Positions 30,047 to 42,538 of a stretch of DNA of 64,000 nucleotides are shown in pieces. A program made the translations under genes and the position numbers. Position 1 is the stretch's first letter, and the number at the start of each line of letters is the position of its first letter. Source of the DNA: Platynereis dumerilii. Lineage: Eukaryota; Annelida; Polychaeta; Phyllodocida; Nereididae. Location of the stretch: contig JAPTHN010000016.1 of the NCBI GenBank assembly GCA_026936325.1, forward strand, positions 806,001 through 870,000, in the 5' to 3' direction. Under the pieces are notes generated by a model that was given only the letters and a program-made list of their open reading frames with translations, was not told the origin of the DNA and ran no database searches.

Positions 30047-30642
30047 AACAAACTATATCCTACATCGACACATGGTTTTGAGGAAGTTTATGAATACATG
30101 CATGTACCCACATACATATATATCTTAAAATTTAGTGAATATCTCATGCCTGTATATATTGACTGCAGCCACTGTTTTTTATTATTTTCTATTTTAACTG
30201 CACAAATGTGTGTTTATTGATAGGCCTATATTACTAGAACTGGAATATGATAATTTGATAATATATACATGGTGATACCACAGTTATTGTGTCTTCTAAA
30301 TCAAATGTTTCATTATTTTAATATGTCTCTTTCGCATAAATGTAGTTGTAAATCTGTATTTCTAAATATCCATTTTGATATGTGTATTTATAAGTATCTA
30401 TGTTGATGTGATATTGTTTATTATAGGTTTGGGGTTTATTTTTATATAAAATCAATGTATGTAGATTATAATTACAATTAATGTTCTTAATTGCTTTATG
30501 TATTCTTGTGTTCGTTAACTCCTGTGGCTGGAACCTGTTAATATAATAATATTATGTGATTTTGTATTACCAATTTTTGTGACAATTATATCAAATATGA
30601 TATTTGCCGTCAATAAAAAAAAAAAAAAAGAAAAAAAAAAGT
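30047..30642 (+). other. LINE 3' UTR and poly(A) tail
   Basis: AT-rich, non-coding. AATAAA at about 30,612 runs straight into an A tract interrupted by one G (to 30,640). This is how LINEs of the poly(A) type end and marks the 3' boundary of the insertion. Confidence 0.8.
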
Positions 30643-31465
30643 GAATGTAACTGAATTTATCAATGTTGATAAAACTCTGGAATTTGTCCTTTTCCTCGGA
30701 ATATTTACCAAATTACCACTTAACTTTGTCAGGTTCAACCTTAAAGACGTAACAAAATAATTTTAACATGTAAGAAACAAATTTTAAAACTTTAATTTTC
30801 CATGTCAATATGAATTACTGGCTGCTCCCGCGTGAATAAACACCCATTTGGTTGAAAACTAAACCTTAATATTAAATAAACCAGAGTCACAAGAAGCAAA
30901 AGCCATTACCACTCCTCTTTTATGCGTCATATGAGTCCATAGAATTAAAAAAAACACTTTGGAAAGTGTTCCCTTGTCTCTCACAAGCGATCCAAAAATT
31001 TCTGACAATCATACCGATCCCAGAGGGAGAGAGCTGGCTCTCTCCCAATAACTTGATATACACATGCATGGGTCATTGAAACCATCTGTCTCCTCCTTCA
31101 GCTGAAGCTGTTGACAAAGAGGGACTGTGTCAGTCTGGCTCATGACTTACATTTTATCACTTCACTGAAGTATGTAAAAAAATATGCATGTGTCTCACAG
31201 GTGGATTCGCCTGTATATGTATGGGCCTCTCATACCTAATGGATAAGAGTCAGAAACAACTCCATTAAAATAAACAAAAGGACTTCTGAGGACTGAACAT
31301 GATGTTTTAACCATGTTTTGCACACTACCTGCAGTGTTTCATGATCCTTGCAGTCATCCCTCACCATCTAGCACGCTGGTTGGAGCTGACACATCCATAA
31401 AATCCATGAATTTTTACAGGTAGTTGCATTATCTATGGCAATGGGCCTCACTCAGGGTCACTGGG
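30643..31465. other. unclassified DNA with a perfect hairpin
   Basis: GGGAGAGAGC followed by a short loop and GCTCTCTCCC (about 31,024-31,047) is a strong hairpin. AACACTTTGGAAAGTGTT (30,954-30,971) is a second. No gene is seen. Confidence 0.35.
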
Positions 31466-31678
31466 TTACAACTGGGTCTAGGCCTTAGACTGGTCATCTG
31501 ACCATCAAATTAAATTAACAAGCAAGGGCAGCATCTGTCAATTGCCTGACAAGAACATCACAGGACTCATGCAATTGAGAGTACCAATGAACTGGAGAGT
31601 ACTGGGCAGTGCTGCCCTCTTTGGTAATTTTAACTTGATGGTCAAATGACCAGTCTAAGGCCTTGACCCAGTTGTAAA
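31466..31678. mobile_element. foldback MITE, 213 bp, 70-bp arms
   Basis: The sequence from TTACAACTGGGTCTAGGCC at the left returns inverted as AAGGCCTTGACCCAGTTGTAA at the right. The match runs about 70 bp inward, including GACTGGTCATNTGACCATCAA. The minus-strand frame through it is chance. Confidence 0.75.
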
Positions 31679-31930
31679 ACAGAAATAGCCCTGTCGCCTT
31701 ATCGTTGTACCACCTACCTACAATCACTGTTATAATCCTCATATGGAGACATACCTATTCACATAACTGACATCATTGATATAACTATTCTACTATAGAT
31801 TGTTTAAAGAGGTTGTCAAGCAAGGCCACATAGCAATTAACTTATTGAAATGATTGCAATACTAATGAAAAAAATTTGGTGATATGTTTGGTATTTGGTT
31901 GAAGTCTATCAGTGAAAGCGTAAAACATAC

Positions 31931-32140
31931 CTAAAGAAATAATCTTTCAGTTGGCAGTTATTGTAGACACCTCTCTGTTTCAAGTCAATGTTGACATCCA
32001 AGTCATGAAAAGTAAACTGTTCATAAAGTCGTTGAAGAAATACAAGAAATCCGCTGGAGCCAATAGAGGTCCATTTGTCCAGGTTGCCATTCCTTGCCAG
32101 AAGATGTCTCCTCATGGTGCTATTTCCAGCTAAGATATAC
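31931..32140 (-). CDS. possible internal exon of an unidentified host gene
   Basis: On the minus strand a 210-base open segment is bounded by a plausible acceptor (CCCAAATGTCTTCAG before 32,140) and a strong donor (TTTAG then GTATGT after 31,931). It encodes ILAGNSTMRRHLLARNGN, LDKWTSIGSSGFLVFLQRLY and EQFTFHDLDVNIDLKQRG followed by VYNNCQLKDYFFR. The composition looks like ordinary folded protein, unlike the repeat-derived frames nearby, and no repeat structure covers it. No partner exons were found in the window and the family was not recognised. It could be a chance frame or part of an old element. Confidence 0.4.
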
Positions 32141-32288
32141 CTGAAGACATTTGGGAGTACAATCACATACATGTATATATACATAATAATTCTTATGACA
32201 GTAAATTGGCAAGAACTTATCAATATCAAGGGATAAGTTGTCTGTGCAGGGATGAAGCAAATTAATTTAAATTCTGACAGTTTAGTTA

Positions 32289-32580
32289 CAGTAGACGAAC
32301 ATCAAGTGCTTACAGAATTGGACTAAAATGTTCCTTGTGAGGTCAGAGCCCTATCCATGCCATGTTAAACTATATGACGTGTAAGCAGTTAGTGAGATCA
32401 TAGCCTATACTTGCAATGGTATCGTGGCAAGCCATTTGTTGTGTCAATCAACTCTCCAATGAGGTCACAAGTTGCCTTATGACAAATTGACAGCTCATTT
32501 CAATGTATTTGATAGGACTTCTTGTGAGGTCATTGGGGCCTAATTTCAGCAGAATGTAAGTACTCGTCGTTCGTCTACTG
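32289..32580. mobile_element. MITE, 292 bp, CAGTAGACGAAC ends, TA target
   Basis: The ends CAGTAGACGAAC and GTTCGTCTACTG are inverted and flanked by TA (32,287-32,288 and 32,581-32,582). A weaker inverted match continues inward (CTTACAGAA and TTCTG..GTAAG words). This fits a Tc1/mariner-type MITE. Confidence 0.7.
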
Positions 32581-32640
32581 TAAATCGTCTTGGCATATAT
32601 AAAATATGGTTTTTCAAAATGTATAGCTATGTAGTTTTAT

Positions 32641-33550
32641 CAGGGGCGTAGCCAGAAACCATGAAAGGGGGGGGGGGGTTCGGTTCCAGATGATCTTGGC
32701 AAGGCCAGGAGGGCCGAAGCGAATTTGGCAGGGGGTCTGTGGGCAGCTTTAGGCCCCCAGTAGCCAATAGATTTTATGTTGCCGGATATTGATTCTGAGC
32801 AGTTATAAGGCTATTATTCTTTCATGGTATAAAAAGCTAAAAATGCTGGTTTTTTTTTTCAAAACTTTTCAGTTTACCAGTTATCATTGGACAAACTATT
32901 TGAGAATCCCCCCTTACTCTGTGCCATGATCAGGATACGGCAAAAGTGTCCAAATAACGTTTAAAAAAATTTTTTTTGAACTTAGGAAAGTTGGGAAGGG
33001 ATGGGATTGGAATATTTGTCAAGTTGCAAGGGAGTTTGTGAAACTCTCAACCTTGGGTTGTTAGCATAATCAGAGACAGCACTTGATGTTCCAATACAAA
33101 TAACATAAATGTCCATTTTACATTAGAAGATTAATTTACTGGCTCCGCAAAATCAATCTTGATTTTCCATATATTTACATCAAAGCCGACCAGGAGAAAT
33201 TCCACCGATTCATGTTCTTGACCTATTAGAGTTGAGGGTTCATCTGGCAAAATGCTCTTAATCTAACTAAAATATCAACAGATAGAATCTATGTTCAAAA
33301 TAGGTTAGATGCAAAAGGAAAGAGTCAAAGAAATATTTCAAATTTTTGTAAAATACGCGCTCATTACCTCGTAAATATGGGCCTGATGTTGAGGAAAACC
33401 CATGGAACAAACTTTTAAGATTGTATTTTCGCATCAAGTTCACATGCATTTGGAAATTGTGAGGACTTACTTTTAAAAGTCTGGTAAATGTGACTTTAGT
33501 TTGGGGGGGATCTGACCCCTATACCCCCCCCCCCCTTGCCTACGCCCCTG
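32641..33550. mobile_element. non-autonomous hAT element, 910 bp, 8-bp TSD
   Basis: Starts CAGGGGCGTAGCCAGAA and ends TTGCCTACGCCCCTG. It is flanked by AGTTTTAT at 32,633-32,640 and 33,551-33,558. G-rich and C-rich subterminal runs are as in the 391-1,686 element. No transposase. Confidence 0.85.
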
Positions 33551-33737
33551 AGTTTTATCTGTCCCTTGATCTACCACAAAAAAGCAAACAAATGAAGAGG
33601 TCTAGAAGAATCATCATAGATAGATAGATATATAGATATATAGTTAGATACCATGTAGTTCCATGAAAGGGGTTACGTCCAAAGGAGCTCACAACGTAAA
33701 CATAACATTGCTTACTCATGGTGGGCTCATCCATTGT

Positions 33738-33800
33738 AACATAGAAATATATATGGTAGAAATTTTTTTACATAGAAATATATATGGTAGAAATTATTGT
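33738..33800. repeat. 31-bp tandem duplication
   Basis: ACATAGAAATATATATGG followed by TAGAAATT occurs twice in immediate succession. Confidence 0.85.
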
Positions 33801-33902
33801 CACAATGGTGTACACTAACCTCATACCATCATGCGGTTTCACAATTGTGACGTAATTTCTACCCTGCAATTCTGCATAATGTACAACAACATTGCCACAA
33901 TT

Positions 33903-34796
33903 AGAGTAGCGCGGGGCATGCAGCCCCCCTTAACTTCGAGGAGCGATTTGACCTACTTTTTGTGGTCGATTATTTGAATGCTTATGCTGTCAGGAAGGGA
34001 TAACTTAACTCTACTTATAACTAGTGAAACGAATGTCTACCAATTTTAATACAGGAGTTACGGCCCTTTTTGTAAAAAAATTTAAATGGCCTTCTTACCC
34101 CACCCATCGGGCAAGAAGCCCCCCTATTATAATCCTATGGAAATTTTTTTAGCGAGCGCATTCAGCTTGAAAGTTATTTCTTGGGGTTCTTCTATCATTT
34201 TTAAGGCATTCTGTTCACTTTTTCTGAATTTCAGAATTTTTCTGTTCATACATTTATTTTTTAATATTTTTTGCCCTTTTTCAATTTCGGCCAAAATTTT
34301 TTCTATTTCAATTAGCTATTCTATCAAGATATAAGGTAAAGTACATATTATTAAATGGTTCCTGAAGCAGCTTCGAGGCCTCAGTGAAGGGGGCCCCATG
34401 CCCCGTACCATGTGGGGCCTCTCGCCCCAAACCGACATATTTTAATTTTACCTCTATATTTTGAGCTAAAATGCGAAAAACATGATCCAAATCATATTTA
34501 TGTGATGGTGATAAAGTGAAGCAATGCAAATATCCATTATACTTTTAAAAATTTCAAAAGTTATTTCTGACAACCACTTTCAAAGAATTAATCAAAGTTA
34601 CAAAAACCATGCACCTTTTTTTGTTTCTTTAATTACGACTATGGTTTGGTGCTGAATGCCTTGAAAATTTGTGACGTCACCTAAGAAGCCTCTAGCTTCA
34701 ATCCTATCAATAAGAAAAAGCACCAAAAATGTAAGTTTAGAAATAACCCTGGGGGGGCTTCTCACCTAACCCGGGCTTCTTGCCCCGACCCACTCT
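33903..34796. mobile_element. TIR element, about 0.9 kb, GGGGCAAGAAGCCC-type ends
   Basis: The left end AGAGTAGCGCGGGGCATG and the right end read inward AGAGTGGGTCGGGGCAAG are inverted and imperfect, followed by AGCCCC words. Related GGGCAAGAAGCCCCCC and GGGGCCCCATGCCCCG words lie inside (34,110 and 34,392). No protein or clear target duplication was found. Confidence 0.5.
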
Positions 34797-35820
34797 AAAT
34801 GTTGCAACGTACACTCTGAGAATGAAAAGAGATTAGAACCACCAAATAGGGTGCTTCGCTTCATCACAAATACAGCTCCTCATGGGGGGCTTGGAAGCAC
34901 CTTTTCGTGGGGCACTGGGGAGCACCCTAGCTGAAAGAACCCTGAGGGGTTTACAAGAACCGCACACGGTTCTTCAGGTTGGAATGGTTTGTAGAAACTT
35001 TGGGGGTTCGTGGCATGAGCAACTTTAGGGTGGAAAAGGGGCCTTTTGTAAGGATGCTTATAAGCAATCCCTCATAAGGTAGATAACTTTTGATAACTTT
35101 CATGTCTTTTGGGGGTGTTACATGCGGTTCACTGTGAATAATTTCATTGCCTCCTGCAAGTTATCAGCCTGAGGATTACAACTCCTTACATAACTGATAA
35201 CCATTGTGAGAGGTAAGCATAGGAGATTGCTTTCACCTTCTCAGGATTTTTAGAATTTAATGCTTGTGTAAGTTGGAATTTCTGTATAAATTCCACTTGC
35301 TTTATTTTGGTCAAAACGTGTCTGAGGTTCAGAGGACTTAAAGTCACATGCATTCATTCTAATTGAAAATGTTCCTTCATGAGTGTATTGCATCTTCAAG
35401 TAAACATTTAAAAGATACAATTTGTTAATATAATATTAATATTATGCAAAAAACAAATTTTATGAGTTAATGCCCTGTTATAGATGGAGCCAACTGCAAA
35501 ACAATTGGACTTAAAATAGATGGCACCACTTGTCCCTTATAAGAAAATATCACACGCCAGTTCAATAAAGACCTATCATGATGCGAATTTACCCAATAAC
35601 TTTACTTTCCTAGTTAAACAATCAATATAAAGGTGTAAGATATACATAAAGCGTATATTCTGGTAAATTGTGCAATCTGATTAGCACTAGATACATGGTC
35701 CATGAGCCAGACAGCCAAATTTGACCTTTGAGGCTCACTCAGAGGGAGGAATTCTAATAGCGATTTTATGTTAGCCCTATTTCTCTAGTTTCAGAAAATG
35801 GTTGATAGCAATCTGTATCT
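34797..35820. other. unclassified repeat-like DNA, no gene
   Basis: 34,807-35,060 is rich in GAACC/GGTTC and GGGGTT words (AAGAACCGCACACGGTTCTT near 34,957 is a palindrome), the look of an old TIR element. Its ends were not found. The rest shows nothing. Confidence 0.3.
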
Positions 35821-37779
35821 CTTAGCCATCACCATGCTATCACCCTGTTTTTAAACATAAGTTGAAGCCTCAGAAATTTCCGTTTTTTGGTTCCTGTTAC
35901 ACTTATATCCATAAAAAATGTTGTAACTCCATCAATATTGCACTAAACTGCATGAAATTCGAGATGTGCCACAACCAGGGCCATTTGCATCATTTAATGT
36001 TTGCAATTGAAGGAGTATTTTTATCTCAAGTTGCATGCCAAAATTAAAATATAATTAAAACTGAAATCTTACTGTAACTTTGGTATATCACTAAGAAATA
36101 TTTTATAAAAAATCCAAAACTGTTTCATTTTAGTGGCAAGATGCCCTGTAAATCATATACAAAATCAAGGTGATATCAAGATGTTTATCATTAGAACTTC
36201 ATGTCCGAAAATTTCTCAATTTTCACTTTTCAGAACAGTTTAATGCTGATATTCTCAGTTTACTTGCAAGAAGAAGTCGGTGCTGTCAATTATGTTTGGA
36301 GAAATTGATTGATAAATTACAGAGCATGATTTCCACGTCAAAGGGTGTTGATTTTGTATAATTTTAATAAATTTTGAATATATAGACAGCAAAACCTATC
36401 ACAGGAAAATGTGGATTCATGCAAATTTCTCAAAATGATTAGAAGAGCTTTGAATGGCTTATTTGCATGATAACTGCAATATTTAGATTGCACCTGTATC
36501 ATAATTACCCTTTTATCACAACATTTCGTGGAAATAATGAACTCCTTAAAATAAAGAACCTACAATGGTTGACTTACTCACAGTGACATTAAAATGCAGG
36601 CATGTTCAACAGAGATAATAGCTTAAAAGGTTATACGATTTCAAACATTTTCAATCGTTATGACTTTTCTCGTCAATATACTCCTTTTGAAAACAACAGC
36701 TAACCATCAAAATTAAGTCACATTGTCAAAACATGTTGATAGATTGTCATCATCCTCATCATCACTGTATTACTGGTGTCCTAACCAAGACACTCCTAAT
36801 GTGGGTAGGTCTATGTGTGTCTTTGCATTGCTTTCAGTCCCCAAAGGAATTTTTCATAATCAGCCGCCTCTTTACTTTAGATATTTCAAGGAATGCTCTT
36901 TCAAGCTCAGTCTCAAACCTACCCACCACAGACGATAGCTGTCTGGCACCCTCACTGTCCCTCTGCTGTTAAACAAAATCAAAAAAATCAAACTTGAGGT
37001 CTCCTGGGTTGTCCCAAGATGTATGCTACCCTCTGTCTTATGCACAGTACAACATCTCTCTTATTAGCCAACAAAATTGTATATTATCTTTTTTCTGTCA
37101 TTTATTTTTCAACCATGATCTGATGACCAGAACGTGGCCACTAAGGAGTGCTATGGCCAAACTTGTCTCTCATAAATCAGCTCATCTTGTGGGTACATTC
37201 TTCTGCAAGTTTGTTTTGCCAGCCAAGACCTGTCCTGCTGAAGCTTCTCTGAACTAATCTGCGCAATCTGCCATGAAACCTGATGTTGGTTCTCTATTAT
37301 TTCCTTCACTCAATGTCAGAAGCTCCATTTGGCCTCTTGATTGCTGAACAGTCTGGCTCCAGACTAAGCTGGGTCATAATTAGCAGGAGACTGCTGGCTG
37401 ATGTAAGTGTCCATTGGCCTTCATCGGGTTTGTTTGGAGCTTGTTTTAAACTCTCAGCAGCTGGCTTCCTTGGTTTCAGCTCCTACTATTCCTCCTCGAG
37501 CCTCTCGTCTGGTCACATTTGCTAGCTAAGGATGACACTTTGGCCAGGCCACAGTCTCTATATTGGTAGATATAAAACATAGCTATTCCTCAGACCATGT
37601 ACACTCAGTTGCATAGATTATGTAGCCCCACTTGGGTGGATATACACTGTATACAGTAGCCATACATTGTAATGTCAACCAGGCAATCTTTCTGGACTCC
37701 ATTCCACCATTGGTCTTGCATAACGCTTTCACCAATACTTTTCTCTTTTGGGATTGACAGAGGGACTACTCCAAGCATC

Positions 37780-38900
37780 TCCCTTAATCTCTCCTCAAGC
37801 TTCTGGATCACCACCCAAGCTTCTGAATCTTCTTCTTGGCCTGCCTGAATAATGCATTTCTCCACTTGAGCTTGCTCCTTGCAAAATCATAGCTCTCTGG
37901 AACGGGTGCTCATCTCTTGCCCATTTTTACAGGATTTGTTGCACGCACGTCATCCAAATGAATTGCTTCAAAAGCACATGACATGGTTTTTCACAGAAGT
38001 TGTGGTTTCCTTCCTGCTTGTCCACCTGTAGCTTCAGGCTTGTCTGGCCTCCCCCAGTTCCAGCTATCACTCTCCTCAAGCTTCTAATTCTTCTTCTTGG
38101 CCTGTCTGAATAATGCCTTTGTCCACTTGAGCTTGCTCCCCTGCAAAAAAATAGCTCTCTGGAAGTGGGTGCTCTTCTCTTGCCAATTTTTCACAGGATT
38201 GGTGAATGCACATCATCTAAATGCAGGATCTTTTGCCTTGTTGCTTTAAAAGCACATGGTTTTTCACAGAAGTTTTGGTTTCCTTCTTACTTGGTCACCT
38301 GTAGCTTCAGGCTTGTCTGGCCTTCCCCAGTTCAGGCTATCACTCTCATCAAGCTTCTGAATCTTCTTTCTGGCCTTCCTGAATAATGCCTTTCTCCACT
38401 TGAGCTTGCTCCCCTGCAAAATCATAGCTCTCTGGAAGTGGATGCTCTTCTCTTGCCCATTTTTCACAGGATTGCGTGCACAATGCACATCATCCAAATG
38501 CAGGATCTTTTGCCTTGTTGCTTTAAAAGCACATGGTTTTTCACAGAAGTTGGTGTTTCCTTCTTACTTGGCCACCTGTAGCTTCAGGCTTGTCTGGCCT
38601 CCCTCAGTTCAGGCTATCACTCTCCTAAAGCTACTGTTTGTTTGTTTGTGTTTTACGCCTCTGCAGCACCTTAGTGGGCTATATCGAGGCGGGCGATCGC
38701 CGTATGATGATGAGATGAGAAGACTGTGAGTCTGGCACATACCCTATTAATTCAGGGATGCCCAGGGTCTGCCTTGTTGCTTTAAAAGCAAATGGTTTTT
38801 CACAGAAGTTGGTGTTTCCTCCTTGCTTGTCCATCGGTAGCTTCAGGCTTCTCTGGCCTCCCCCAGTACAGGCTATTAAGGCATTGATGGTGGGAGACTG
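37780..38900 (-). repeat. 270-bp tandem repeat, about four copies, possibly coding
   Basis: GTAGCTTCAGGCTTGTCTGG recurs at about 38,028, 38,301, 38,577 and 38,839, a spacing of 262-276 bp. On the minus strand units encode variants of LKWRKALFRKARKKIQKL, then ESDSLNWGRPDKPEATG and RRKPKLL. Lysine- and arginine-rich conserved wording suggests duplicated exons of the element's protein, but stops now separate the copies. Confidence 0.6.
38636..38755 (+). repeat. SINE-like fragment
   Basis: TGTTTGTTTGTGTTTTACGC followed by GGGCTATATCGAGGCGGGCG resembles the conserved body of marine-invertebrate SINEs (GTTTTACGCC... then ...TATGGCGG...). It interrupts the third tandem unit. It is a fragment only, and its promoter end was not found. 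Confidence 0.35.
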
Positions 38901-39327
38901 TTGAGTTAGGGACTGTCCCTGTGTTGTCACAGGAGCATCTCTGAGATATTGCCTCATAATTTAAAATATTCCTACTCTTTACTGGGTATGTATACAATGC
39001 TTGGTGAAAACCTCTTCCCTAAGCGTCTGCCTTATATGTACTTGCTGTCACTCAGCAGCACATCTGGGTTGTGCCTCATCCACCTTTGTCTAACCATCCT
39101 GCCATCTCATGACTTGTATGTATCGTCTCTGGGATTGCTTCCTGACCCAATAGTCTGAGCAATGTCTGGTACAACCTCCTTCTCTTCGTGCTAATGGAAT
39201 GGAGGTCCTTTTCCTTGGGTATGCTGATGTTCCATTTTCAGTTCACAACATTAAACTATATAATAGGTCCTTTCTATGTTTCTATCTCCTTATCAGCCTT
39301 ACAGGCATGCTAAGATAGGATTTATGT

Positions 39328-39570
39328 TTGGTAAAAGCCTTCATTAAAGCAAAAAGCAGACCAATGAGACCACCTGACAGCTCTATGAGCTACTGTCCTA
39401 CAGATGTATCAGTATCAGATGATTTTGTCAAGCAATGCAACGCACCTTCATGTTATGTCACCTCACACCCAAGTTATAGGAAGAAAATCATGCAAACAAG
39501 CTCACAAACGAACTTAACTGTACATTTTGGATCTTCAACTTCCATTTATCATGCAATTCATCTATTCTGA
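39328..39570 (+). other. open frame inside the long-TIR element, function unknown
   Basis: 80 residues including SRPMRPPDSSMSYCPTDVS and FVKQCNAPSCYVTSHPSYRK, ending at TGA 39,570 just before the right TIR. The composition is protein-like, and it could be the last exon of a plus-strand gene of the element. No family was recognised. Confidence 0.25.
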
Positions 39571-40254
39571 ACTAATCATTCATCAGGAGATACCTGTGTG
39601 GTGCCAACTTTTTGTATTAAATTTCGGCAAAATTTAAATTGATGTATTCAAAATGCGACTAAAATTATACAAAATCAATAATTTTTACCTAAAAATCATG
39701 CCCTGTAATTTATCAAACAATTTCATCAATTATAATTGACAGCACTGACTTCTTCTTGCAAGTAAACTGAGTACATCAGAATCAAACTGTTCTGAAAAGT
39801 GAAAATTGACCAATTTTCGGACATGAAGTTCTAAAGATAAACATCTTGATATCACCTTAATGTCTGTAAAAATGGCTGAGACTATGCCATATGATTGAGA
39901 GGGCATCCTGTCACTAAAATGAAACAGTTTTGGATTTTTATAAAATATTTTTTAGTGATATACCAAAGTTACAGTAAGATTTCAGTTTTAATTATATTTT
40001 AATTTTGGCATGCAACTTGAGATAAAAATACTCCTTCATTTGCAAACATTGAATGATGCAAATGGCCCTGATTGTGGCACATATGTCTTCTGTATATTGT
40101 GGAAATGTCACATATCAATTTTCATGCAGTTTAGTGCAAAATTGATGAAGTTACAACAGTTTTTAGGCTATAAGTGTAACCGGAACCCAAAAAACGGAAA
40201 TTTCCGAGGCTTTAACATATGTTTAAAAACAGGGTGATAGCATGGTAGCTAAGT

Positions 40255-41440
40255 CAATATTCCTGATTCAGATTTGTTTAAAGATGCTGATTTTCCCAGT
40301 ATTACATTAGCTTTGGCTGTCCATTGCACTGAGGCTGGTGAGTAGCTCGGCTTCAGATGATGAATTTCAAGATGAACTGGGTATCAAATTGGAAACTTGG
40401 ACAGCTGCCCATTATGTCCGTGATCAGTAGAAATGCCCACCAATGAATAAGCAGATGTGAAAGAGAGCAGCTCTCGTGTAAATGGTGCCATCAGCTGCCT
40501 CACAGATGCAACAAGAGCATTCTGCTGTAGCTGGCATTGTTACAGTCACCCGGATATGCCGATTGGAGGCCCCTCAGGCCATTTCTACATGTATATCCTG
40601 GGTCACTAACTTCGCCTGCCCACAGCAGACCAGCTTGTCAGTCAGGCACTGCCCTGCAATTTATGCAATAACCCAGCTACCCAATTAATTTGTAATTTTA
40701 CATATCCAGTTGCTGAATCCATGAAAGGTGAAAGCATCCATGATGATGAACACCCCACTCTGATGTGCCCTGTAATGTGTGATGCACCTCTTGTGTGATG
40801 CACCTTTTGAGTGATGACCTAATCGATTATGATGAACCTTAACACCTATGTTGCACTCCAAAGGTTTCTACATCCACCTTGCAGGTGTTTCGCTCCACCC
40901 CTGGCACTTTTTTTCTCAGAGTTTAGTTTTGATGATTCATCTGAACCACATACAGACTGTATACTGTGCACTAATGACTAATCATAGGGTTTACTTACTG
41001 GATATGTGGATGTATTAGTTTGTGAACGGGGTGAGCTGCTGGCAATTGACGAAACATGGAAATCACAAAAGGCTCCATAACCACATGACAATGAAGCAGG
41101 TGCAAGCCAAGTTGATACTGTAAATCTAGAAGTAAAAATAACACATTTACAACAAACATTTTGACAATGTCAATTCTAAATATGAAGCCAAACTGGTATA
41201 AGCTGAGGAGGTTGCCTCATTCTAGACACTTCAACTTAATTTTAATATATGAGAAGGCAGATCGGTAAAATATTGATGAGATAGGCCTAATATGCCAAGT
41301 GAGTAACCTATTAGTCAGGTCTTTACCATAAAGATATTTTGGTAAAAAAGCAATGAAATGGACTGACAGAAGTTTCCTAAGATTAGCTTCAACAAAAGTT
41401 TGACCAATATCCTCAGTGTGCAGTTTGCAGCTCTCACCAT
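40255..41440. other. no gene seen
   Basis: A short repeat of TGTGATGCACCTNTTGWGTGATG is seen at about 40,778-40,815. Otherwise this is unremarkable. Confidence 0.3.
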
Positions 41441-41444
41441 GAAT

Positions 41445-41570
41445 GGAATATCTGTATTCCGCGGAACTGTAAAATACGGAACTGTAAAATGCAGAACTGT
41501 AAAAAACGGAACTGTAAAATGCGGAATCTGCATTCCGCGGAATTGTAAAATGCGGAACGACCGGGATTTA
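41445..41570 (+). repeat. 15-bp minisatellite, GCGGAACTGTAAAAT unit
   Basis: About seven units of GCGGAACTGTAAAAT (variants with TACGG or CAGAA) occur head to tail. The same unit recurs inverted at 48,975-49,105. Confidence 0.8.
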
Positions 41571-42033
41571 ATTGCCAAATAGGTTTTGGGGGTGTTATGC
41601 TCACCTCCAATTATGGCTTTCAAGATTACAATTTGGTATCAGTTTGGCGATGCTGTTGTAAAAGTAATCGACTAATTGAGGTCGATTTACATTGTTATTG
41701 AAGTGTCAGATCTTTGGTGTGATCGTGAAGAGCAATCAACAGCTCACACCCTTGACACATCTTTATTTAAATATATTTGTATCAAGGAGTTAATTAGTTA
41801 AAGTTTGAAGTTTGCAAAGTCAACAAGTTCAAGATTGAATTTTTTTAAAGTTAACTAATTAAAGTTTGAATTCAGTAAAAAGTTCATTAGTTGAAGTTAG
41901 AATTACTGTAAGAAGTTCATTAGTTGAATTTTGAATATTGTAAACAAATAGACCATGTTGAATTGATCGTCTATATAATTCACTGATGTTACAGAGTGGT
42001 TGATAAGTCCTTTAGGGCTGGGTCATCTGTATT
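41571..42033. other. AT-rich, short direct repeats
   Basis: TTCATTAGTTGAA and AAGTTTGAA words repeat several times at 41,790-41,935. No gene. Confidence 0.35.
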
Positions 42034-42213
42034 CAGTGGCTCAACTACCATGGGGGCTGGCTAGGGCTGCCCTACGGGCCCCCACCCCTCAGGGGGCCCC
42101 CACCCCACCCCTCAAGGGAGGCCCCCACCCCCAAAGTGGGGTAAAAAAAAATTAAAAGAAAAAAATATTATTAAACTAGAATTTACCCGTGATAAGGAAT
42201 ATGTAGAGGAACG

Positions 42214-42538
42214 CAGGGCGGACTGGCAGCATTTTGGGCCCGTCGCAAGATAAGACAATTGGCCCTCACGTCCATACCAGCAGCGTTATTTTCAAATGCA
42301 AATGTTACTGCAGCCAAAATAATGTGAGAAATTGTTAAATAAATGTATTAGGGTATAGGGCCGCAAACGTGAGAGGATGTTGTCCTTATCAGTTGTTTTG
42401 TTGCATCCCACAGATGGGTAAGTTTTGTTTTTTGCCTTTTTCTTGGAATTTTATTTTTTGGACATCATGTATGGGCCCCCCTGAGTGAATGGGCCCATGG
42501 CAGCTGCCACTCAGCCACATAGACCAGTCCGGCCCTTG
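42214..42538. mobile_element. nested TIR element, CAGGGCGGACTGG ends
   Basis: CAGGGCGGACTGG at the left and CCAGTCCGGCCCTTG at the right are inverted, with GGGCCC words just inside both. These are hAT-style ends. The target duplication is not clear. It lies inside the 42,034-44,591 element. Confidence 0.6.

Larger units (their letters stand above)
24340..30642 (+). mobile_element. near-complete LINE with NADAR-SGNH ORF1 and EN-RT pol
   Basis: A 5' UTR with repeated segments is followed by ORF1 (NADAR then SGNH, 24,683-26,344), pol (to 29,697, with remnants to 30,046), a 3' UTR and a poly(A) tail (30,613-30,640). The pol belongs to the broad CR1/I-like group of LINEs with apurinic-like endonuclease and C-terminal zinc knuckle. 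The clade could not be fixed by eye. The few disruptions (one stop in ORF1, one frame change and one stop at the pol C-terminus) indicate a fairly recent insertion. The exact 5' end is uncertain and the target duplication was not identified. Confidence 0.85.
35821..40254. mobile_element. 4.4-kb element with TIRs of about 570 bp
   Basis: The left arm (35,821-36,385; CCATGCTATCACCCTG, GAAATTTCCGTTTTTTGG, GATATCAAGATGT) returns inverted at about 39,640-40,254, roughly 85% identical by eye. The interior has a four-copy tandem repeat and fragments of possible coding on both strands, none recognised. On the minus strand GARQLSSVVGRFETELERAF (ending near 36,850) follows a good acceptor (TTTTGTTTAACAG, near 36,972), which may be an exon of the element's own gene. 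The superfamily is unknown. Confidence 0.7.
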
